In this document: one piece after another, positions 42,425 through 47,020 of the stretch
Numbering within the stretch: position 1 is the first letter of the stretch
How the letters are laid out: every line of letters starts with the position of its first letter
Assembly (NCBI GenBank): GCA_009903795.1
Contig: WYER01000006.1
Span: 1-47,020 of the forward strand
DNA: 47,020 nt
Origin: Nitrososphaerota archaeon
GTDB taxonomy: Archaea; Thermoproteota; Nitrososphaeria; Conexivisphaerales; UBA164
Reading direction: 5' to 3'
The notes under the pieces: model-generated
Databases searched by the model: none
Told to the model about the DNA's origin: nothing
What the model saw: only the letters and a program-made list of their open reading frames with translations
Translations under genes and position numbers: made by a program

Positions 42425-43156
42425 ATGTTTGCACCATCAGCTGGATATGATAGGGCATTAACCATATTTTCACCTGATGGTAGACTATATCAAGTGGAAT
42501 ATGCAATAGAAACAGTTAGAAGAGGTACTATTGCGGTTGGTATTAAGGTAAACGATGGCGTTGTTCTTGCTGTGGAAGAAAGGGTGAAAAAGCTCCAGAA
42601 TCCAAGGTTAAGCCAGAAGATATTTCAGGTTGACGATCATATAATGATAGCTGCAGCGGGTTACGTCCCAGATGCAAGAGTTCTGGTTGACAATGCTAGA
42701 ATTCTCGCCCAAAACAACAGGCTTATTTACGATGAAGCCATTGAGGTTGAAACTGTTGCAAGGGCGTTGGGCGATCTAGCCCAACAATATACACAATATG
42801 CGGGCGTTAGGCCATTTGGAGTATCATTGATTATAGCTGGCATTGATAAGGAAGCTCCTGCTTTATACACAACTGATCCCAGTGGCACATACCTTGAGTA
42901 CGATGCCATAGCAATCGGCGGCGGTAGTGATGTAGCAAACGAATACCTTGAACAGAATTACAAAGAGGATATTAAGCTGGATGATGCAATAGACCTGGCT
43001 CTAAAATGCATTCTAAGAGTTAATGAAGGTAAAGTAGATCCCACTAACATTAAAGTTGCCTACATAAGCAAAGAAGAAAGAAAGATGAAAATGCTTCCGC
43101 CATCAGAGATTGCAGAGAGAGTATCAAAACTTTCAAAAGAGTTTCAGAGTAAGTAA
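42425..43156 (+). CDS. psmA: Proteasome subunit alpha
   Basis: 243 residues from the ATG at 42425. The N-terminus SAGYDRALTIFSPDGRLYQVEYA is the conserved alpha-subunit gate and H0 helix. GTIAVGIKVNDGVVLAVEE, ITSK-type YISKEERK, and RPFGVSLIIAG are typical. Alpha subunits form the outer heptameric rings of the 20S proteasome and lack the catalytic Thr. No beta-subunit gene is in the window. It opens the operon with SBDS and the exosome genes, 2 bp before the next start. Confidence 0.97.
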   Translation: MFAPSAGYDRALTIFSPDGRLYQVEYAIETVRRGTIAVGIKVNDGVVLAVEERVKKLQNPRLSQKIFQVDDHIMIAAAGYVPDARVLVDNARILAQNNRLIYDEAIEVETVARALGDLAQQYTQYAGVRPFGVSLIIAGIDKEAPALYTTDPSGTYLEYDAIAIGGGSDVANEYLEQNYKEDIKLDDAIDLALKCILRVNEGKVDPTNIKVAYISKEERKMKMLPPSEIAERVSKLSKEFQSK

Positions 43157-43158
43157 AA

Positions 43159-43848
43159 ATGTCATCTAAAACAGCAATAATAAAATACGTTAAAGGGTCA
43201 GAAAAATTTGAAATTGTAGTTTATGCTGATGCTGCCTTTGAGTACAGGCAGAATAAACTTAAAGACATCGATAAGGTTCTCGTTATAGATGAAGTGTTTA
43301 CGGATTCTTCTAAAGGGCAAAGAGCTTCACGTGACAAATTAAAAAAGGCCTTTGGAACAGAAGATATAAGAGAAATAGAAAAAGAAATACTTACGAAAGG
43401 TGAGCTCCCTTTAACTACAGAGCAGAGAAGAAAACTAATAGAGGATAAAAAGAAACAGATAATCACAATAATATCAAAAAACTATGTTGATCCAAAGACA
43501 AACCTTCCTCATCCTGTAATAAGGATAGAAAAAGCAATGGATATGGCTGGCATTTCAATCGATCCTTTAAAGCCAGCTGAAGAACAGGCCAAACTCGTTG
43601 TGGAAAAGATAAGACCCTACATCGCTTTAAAGACAGGCAGCATAACTCTGAGCTTTAAGATACCTGCAAAGTACGCATATCAGGTAATAAAGGTCCTTAA
43701 AGAATACGGAGAAATAAAACAGGAAAACTGGGAAAGTGATGGAAGCTTAAGCGGTTTAATTACGATACCACTTGCTACTCAGGCAGCATTTCTTGACAGA
43801 ATTGCTTCTTTAACCCATGGCGAAGGGTTGGTTAAGTTAATTGAGTAA
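43159..43848 (+). CDS. Ribosome maturation protein SBDS (Sdo1)
   Basis: 229 residues in three domains: an N-terminal domain (KYVKGSEKFEIVVYADAAFEYRQN), a central helical part (TKGELPLTTEQRRKLIEDKKKQIITIISKNYVDPKTNLPHP) and a ferredoxin-like C-terminus. The PLTTEQR and YVDP..NLPHP motifs are diagnostic. Archaeal SBDS helps release aIF6 from 50S subunits. It lies between psmA and rrp4, the classic archaeal order, and its stop lies inside the rrp4 start region (8-nt overlap). Confidence 0.96.
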   Translation: MSSKTAIIKYVKGSEKFEIVVYADAAFEYRQNKLKDIDKVLVIDEVFTDSSKGQRASRDKLKKAFGTEDIREIEKEILTKGELPLTTEQRRKLIEDKKKQIITIISKNYVDPKTNLPHPVIRIEKAMDMAGISIDPLKPAEEQAKLVVEKIRPYIALKTGSITLSFKIPAKYAYQVIKVLKEYGEIKQENWESDGSLSGLITIPLATQAAFLDRIASLTHGEGLVKLIE

Positions 43849-44512
43849 GCTGGTAGTTCCTGGTGAAATTGTAGCAAAAGGAAATTTTAGATCATGGGTA
43901 AACGTGCTGAAAAAAGGCGAAGAATACTTATCGCTTTTTGTCGGGAGAGCTGAAATAAGCGGAGGTCGTGTTCGCGTTATCAGGTTATCAGGTCCTTACA
44001 TACCAAAGGTTGGGGACTTTGTGATTGGCGTAGTCACTGACGTTCAGCCACTTGCTGCCACGCTCGATATAAATTCGTACGTTAACGGCTATATACTGGC
44101 AAACGCTTTTTTTAAAAGAAGAATAGATCCGTCAAAGTTTGACCTGTCAAATAAAGTTAACATAGGTGATCTTGTAGCTGCAAGGGTTAAGAAAATAGAA
44201 AGAGGTAAGGACATAGTGCTTCAGCCAGACCAGAAATGGAAGGTTGAGGGAGACGCCATTTTTTACATTTCCCCAGCAAAAGCGCATTACCTTTATGCGA
44301 GCCGCAGCAGAATACCGAGCAAGATAAAGGAGCTTACTGGCGCAGAACTTAGGCTTGGTGCTAACGGCATAGTAGTAGTAAAGGGAGATTTAAAGAAGAT
44401 AGAAATGGTTAAAAGAGCCCTAGACGTGATAGAATCTACGTATAATTTAAATGGTTTATATAATGAAATAATAAAGGTGTTGAATAAAGATGGAAAATCA
44501 GCTGATAATTAA
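43841..44512 (+). CDS. rrp4: Exosome complex RNA-binding protein Rrp4
   Basis: 223 residues from the TTG at 43841. An N-terminal domain (VVPGEIVAKGNFRSW), an S1 domain (PKVGDFVIGVVTDVQPLAATLDINSYVNGYIL) and a KH-like C-terminal domain (GAELRLGANGIVVVKGDLKKIEMVKRALDVIE) are in order. Rrp4 caps the archaeal exosome and feeds RNA into the Rrp41/Rrp42 ring. The 3' end overlaps rrp41 by 23 nt, indicating tight coupling. Confidence 0.95.
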   Translation: MSKLVVPGEIVAKGNFRSWVNVLKKGEEYLSLFVGRAEISGGRVRVIRLSGPYIPKVGDFVIGVVTDVQPLAATLDINSYVNGYILANAFFKRRIDPSKFDLSNKVNIGDLVAARVKKIERGKDIVLQPDQKWKVEGDAIFYISPAKAHYLYASRSRIPSKIKELTGAELRLGANGIVVVKGDLKKIEMVKRALDVIESTYNLNGLYNEIIKVLNKDGKSADN

Positions 44513-45206
44513 CGGTAAAAGAAGTGATGGGAGAGGTCCTACTGACCTTCGTCCTCTGAAGATAGACGTGGGTATAATAAAGAATGCAGCAGGTTCATCT
44601 TATATTGAACACGGGAAAAACAAGATAATAGTTGCAATATATGGTCCAAAGGATTCGCATAGGTATGGAATGAACCTAGAAAAAGCAACGCTTAGATGCA
44701 GGTATCACATGTCACCGTTTTCAACTGAAGAAAGGAAAAACCCTCAGCCTTCAAGAAGAGAAATAGAAATATCAAAAGTAATCAGGGATGCCCTTGAACC
44801 TTCACTTATACTTGAAAATTTTCCAAAAACAATGATAGATATATTTGTTGAAGTTCTCCAGAGCGATGGCGGAAGCAGGAGCGCGAGCATAACTGCGGCT
44901 TCTGTTGCGCTAGCTGACGCAGGAATACCTATGAAAGATCTCGTAGAGGCTGTCGCCGTTGGTAAGGTTAACGGGACTCTTGTTGTTGATCTTAACGATA
45001 TTGAAGATAAAGAAGGAGAGGCAGACATGCCTGTTGCTTTTATGCTCAACGAAAACAAAATAACGTTGTTGCAGATGGATGGAAAGATGACTGTTGAAGA
45101 GTTTAAAGCTGGGTTGATGATGGCCATGGAAGCAGCTAAAAAAATAAAAGAAATTCAAAAGGAAGCCCTTTTGAAAAAATATTCACATGATGAAAACAAA
45201 AAATGA
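44490..45206 (+). CDS. rrp41: Exosome complex exonuclease Rrp41
   Basis: 238 residues of RNase PH fold. KRSDGRGPTDLRPLKIDVG opens the protein, RCRYHMSPFSTEERK carries the RNA-binding and phosphate-binding Arg residues, and LQSDGGSRSASITAASVALADAGIPM with VVDLNDIEDKEGEADMPVAF carries the catalytic Asp region. Rrp41 is the active phosphorolytic subunit that degrades or tails RNA 3' ends in the ring with Rrp42. It overlaps both neighbours, ending 4 nt inside rrp42. Confidence 0.97.
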   Translation: MENQLIINGKRSDGRGPTDLRPLKIDVGIIKNAAGSSYIEHGKNKIIVAIYGPKDSHRYGMNLEKATLRCRYHMSPFSTEERKNPQPSRREIEISKVIRDALEPSLILENFPKTMIDIFVEVLQSDGGSRSASITAASVALADAGIPMKDLVEAVAVGKVNGTLVVDLNDIEDKEGEADMPVAFMLNENKITLLQMDGKMTVEEFKAGLMMAMEAAKKIKEIQKEALLKKYSHDENKK

Positions 45207-46021
45207 TGCCAAGCAAAAAACTTCTTGTAAGCGCTGTAAGAAAAGAACAAATACTTAAATCGCTCGCTCAGGGAAAAAGAGTTGATAACAGAGGACTTCT
45301 TGACTACAGGCCGTTAACAATAACACCAAACATCATAGATAAGGCAGAAGGATCTGCATTAGTAAAGCTTGGAGACACGCAGGTGATAGCGGGCGTTAAA
45401 ATAGGCGTTGGTACACCTTTCCCTGATACTCCTAATGAAGGAATCCTGATAGTAAATGCAGAAATACTTCCGACGGCTAGTGAATACCAAGAGCCAGGTC
45501 CTCCGGATGAAGATGCGATAGAGCTTGCGAGGGTCGTAGACAGAGGTATAAGAGAAAGCAAGATGATCGACTTCACAAAACTTGTAATAGAACCCGGTAA
45601 ACGTGTCTACACAGTTTATGTGGACATAAGCGTCATAGGAATGGATGGAAACCTTTTTGACGCTTCATCTTATGCAGCAGTTGTAGCTTTGCTTACAACA
45701 AAGTATTATCCTCTAATAAATCAGAACGGCACGCTTGTTAAGGGTTCAGAAAAGGTATCGCTGCCGGTTCAGGATCTTGGAGTTTCAACCACGTTTGCCA
45801 AGGTAGACAACTACATAATTGTAGATCCTACGTGGGAAGAAGAAAGCATAATGGAAGCAAGGCTAACAATAGTATACGACAAGAGCGGTAACATTTGTGC
45901 TGTCCAAAAAGGTGGTAACGGCGCTCTGCTGGTTGACGACGTCCTTAACATAATAGATTTAGCAAAATCTAAATCTGAGGAGATGAGAAAGGTATTGGAG
46001 GGTGTGATATCAAATGCCTAA
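45203..46021 (+). CDS. rrp42: Exosome complex component Rrp42
   Basis: 272 residues of RNase PH fold without the catalytic Asp set of Rrp41. RVDNRGLLDYRPLTI, GSALVKLGDTQVIAGVKIGVG, PPDEDAIELARVVDRGIRES and LVIEPGKRVYTVYVDI are family motifs, and GNICAVQKGGNGALLVDDV closes the domain. It is the structural partner that completes the hexameric ring and RNA binding. Two ATGs stand together at the start (45203, 45206). Its last codons overlap the L37Ae start by 8 nt. Confidence 0.96.
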   Translation: MMPSKKLLVSAVRKEQILKSLAQGKRVDNRGLLDYRPLTITPNIIDKAEGSALVKLGDTQVIAGVKIGVGTPFPDTPNEGILIVNAEILPTASEYQEPGPPDEDAIELARVVDRGIRESKMIDFTKLVIEPGKRVYTVYVDISVIGMDGNLFDASSYAAVVALLTTKYYPLINQNGTLVKGSEKVSLPVQDLGVSTTFAKVDNYIIVDPTWEEESIMEARLTIVYDKSGNICAVQKGGNGALLVDDVLNIIDLAKSKSEEMRKVLEGVISNA

Positions 46022-46208
46022 CCTTGGTGTAAAATACGGTTTAACTTTAAGGAGAAGGTACCTTTCAGTATGGAACAGGTTAAAGAAGAAAAGGACATGT
46101 CCAAAATGCGGTTCTATTCATTTCAGGAGATTAGTGATAGGAATTTGGGAATGTGAAAAGTGCGGTTATAAGGTAGCAGGAGACGCCTACGATCTTGTCC
46201 AGGAGTAG
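46014..46208 (+). CDS. rpl37ae: 50S ribosomal protein L37Ae
   Basis: 64 residues, somewhat short for the family. After a basic N-terminus (RRRYLSVWNRLKKKR) comes the zinc ribbon C29-C32...C47-C50 (CPKCG, CEKCG), then KVAGDAYDL as in L37Ae/L43e. It is a structural protein of the large ribosomal subunit. It overlaps rrp42 by 8 nt and pcc1 by 14 nt, in the conserved exosome-L37Ae-Pcc1 order. Confidence 0.92.
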   Translation: MPNLGVKYGLTLRRRYLSVWNRLKKKRTCPKCGSIHFRRLVIGIWECEKCGYKVAGDAYDLVQE

Positions 46209-46401
46209 AAGGATTAGTATTAAAATATCGTTAAAAGGGGATAAAAGAACTTTAGAATCTTTAAAAAAAGCTCTTGACGGTTCTAAAGTTGTAGACAAAA
46301 CTCTTGTCATTGTTTTTGACAGTGATGATATAGGAGATGCCCGCGCTTTTATCAATTCGACCCTTAGAGTTATAAATGCGTCTGTTAATAGCTTAATATA
46401 A
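46195..46401 (+). CDS. pcc1: KEOPS complex subunit Pcc1
   Basis: 68 residues from the TTG at 46195. The pattern RRISIKISL, then DKRTLESLKKAL, then LVIVFDSDDIGDARAFINSTLRVINAS, matches the small Pcc1 dimerisation subunit of KEOPS, the complex that makes t6A37 in tRNA. The assignment rests on both the sequence and the conserved position between rpl37ae and prefoldin beta. The overlap with rpl37ae is 14 nt. Confidence 0.85.
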   Translation: MSRSRRISIKISLKGDKRTLESLKKALDGSKVVDKTLVIVFDSDDIGDARAFINSTLRVINASVNSLI

Positions 46402-46402
46402 A

Positions 46403-46774
46403 ATGAGCGAAAATATTCCCGCATGGTTACAAGAAGAACTTGCGAGATATGATCAGCTTCAGCAAACGCTTCAGGTTTTGCTAGCGCAAAAACAACAGGT
46501 AGATCTAGAAATAGCTGAACTTGATAGAGCGTTAGAAGAACTTCAGAAACAGCCGGATGACGTAGAGGTATATAAAGTGGCAGGCAGTATTATGATAAAG
46601 AGCAACAAACAGGACCTTTTAAAAGAGCTTCAGGAAAAGAAAGAGCTTGCAAACACAAGGAGAACAGTGCTGAGCAAGCAGGAGGAAAAGGTCAGGCAAT
46701 CTCTGCAGGAAGTACAGAGCAAACTGGCGCAAGCTTTAAGAGGGGGTTCAACCGGACAACAAGTTGCTACTTGA
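46403..46774 (+). CDS. pfdB: Prefoldin subunit beta
   Basis: 123 residues: two long coiled-coil helices (LARYDQLQQTLQVLLAQKQQVDLEIAELDRALEEL and LQEKKELANTRRTVLSKQEEKVRQSLQEVQSKL) joined by two beta hairpins with DDVEVYKVAGSIMIKS. This is the archaeal prefoldin beta layout. The alpha2-beta4 hexamer holds unfolded proteins for the thermosome. It starts 1 nt after pcc1 and ends the operon just before tRNA-Ile. Confidence 0.96.
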   Translation: MSENIPAWLQEELARYDQLQQTLQVLLAQKQQVDLEIAELDRALEELQKQPDDVEVYKVAGSIMIKSNKQDLLKELQEKKELANTRRTVLSKQEEKVRQSLQEVQSKLAQALRGGSTGQQVAT

Positions 46775-46775
46775 T

Positions 46776-46850
46776 GGGCCGGTAGCTCAGCCTGGTTAGA
46801 GCGTTCGGCTGATAACCGAAAGGTCGCCGGTTCGAATCCGGCCCGGCCCA
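46776..46850 (+). tRNA. tRNA-Ile (GAU)
   Basis: A 75-nt cloverleaf: acceptor GGGCCGG with CCGGCCC plus discriminator A, D-arm GCTC...GAGC, anticodon arm TCGGC-TGATAAC-CGAAA region giving anticodon GAT, and T-arm GCCGG-TTCGAAT-CCGGC. CCA is not encoded. It begins 1 nt after the prefoldin stop and is probably co-transcribed with the operon or from an internal promoter. Confidence 0.95.
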
Positions 46851-46863
46851 TCTAGACAAAAGA

Positions 46864-46876
46864 TTTTTTGTTTTTT
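46864..46876 (+). terminator. Oligo-T terminator after tRNA-Ile
   Basis: Two runs of six T residues separated by one G follow the tRNA by 13 nt, typical of archaeal transcription ends. The next 130 bases are AT-rich without a gene. Confidence 0.45.
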
Positions 46877-47013
46877 ATTGTTGCTAACTTAACTTAAATT
46901 TTTGTGCTATTTCTAGCAAATTATTACGTAAAACAAAAAACTCAATAACACTTAGCATTATATCTTAAGTTTAAGCTTCCAATCTGCTTGAGCCCATAAT
47001 TAAGAGGTGCAAT

Positions 47014-47020
47014 ATGGAAA
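47014..47020 (+). CDS. Possible start of a gene cut by the right window edge
   Basis: An ATG at 47014 is preceded by GAGGTG, a good Shine-Dalgarno sequence 6 nt before it (47003-47008). Only seven bases of the frame are available, so nothing can be said about the product. Confidence 0.25.

Noticed and set aside
1-47020. CRISPR arrays, restriction-modification or toxin-antitoxin systems
   Set aside because: No regularly spaced repeats and no recognisable cas, methylase, nuclease or toxin genes apart from dead TnpB copies.

Overview
The window is a chromosomal segment of a low-GC archaeon, most likely a thermophilic member of the Thermoproteota (crenarchaeotes). The evidence is the informational gene set: proteasome alpha, SBDS, exosome Rrp4/Rrp41/Rrp42, L37Ae, KEOPS Pcc1, prefoldin beta, RadA, Sec61-beta, archaeal TyrRS, CTP-dependent riboflavin kinase and Rqc2/NEMF. 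Many genes look leaderless, with an AT-rich TATA box about 25-30 nt before an ATG, GTG or TTG start. I cannot fix the genus from the sequence. No CRISPR array, restriction-modification or recognisable defence cluster is visible.

Layout. 1-900: 3' end of a pilin-like gene cut by the window edge, then a dead TnpB fragment. 945-6492: ribose-1,5-bisphosphate isomerase-like protein, small membrane protein, Rqc2, RibK, RidA, tRNA-Ser and an MTA/SAH-type deaminase. 6526-10150: an ECF-type importer (EcfT, EcfA, EcfA) beside a divergent eight-cysteine protein and a multi-helix membrane protein that could be its S component, with two operator-like symmetric sequences. 10390-18325: TnpB relics, orphan V-ATPase subunit I, a JAMM protein, RadA-TyrRS, an ornithine cyclodeaminase-family enzyme, and a membrane-anchored winged-helix protein followed by a four-helix membrane protein. 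18400-24119: a decayed IS6-like transposase, two paralogous MFS transporters (one broken at its 5' end) around PadR, DUF2250 and DUF1614 genes, and a Trm5-like methyltransferase. 24161-31272: PfkB kinase, tRNA-Pro, membrane serine protease, a broken TnpB element, TrmO, a TIM-barrel-like protein, a GC-richer coding relic, an MBL-fold hydrolase and an SDR. 31290-32842: two different broken transposases. 33151-39615: GNAT, nitroreductase, class II ribonucleotide reductase, DUF2070 with Sec61-beta, and an aldo/keto reductase. 40457-41984: LSm protein, TrmJ-like methyltransferase and a tyrosine phosphatase. 42425-46850: the conserved proteasome/exosome superoperon followed by tRNA-Ile.

How it works together. 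The right end is a textbook archaeal RNA-processing and protein-quality operon. tRNA modification recurs (Trm5-like, TrmO, TrmJ-like, Pcc1). The isomerase, the MTA/SAH-type deaminase and the PfkB kinase could all act in nucleoside salvage, but they are not in one operon. The accessory gaps are graveyards of a few transposon families. At least four copies of one TnpB family, two of an IS6-like transposase and two of an IS481-like transposase are seen, all damaged. The least explained candidate system is the divergent ECF importer region at 6526-10147.
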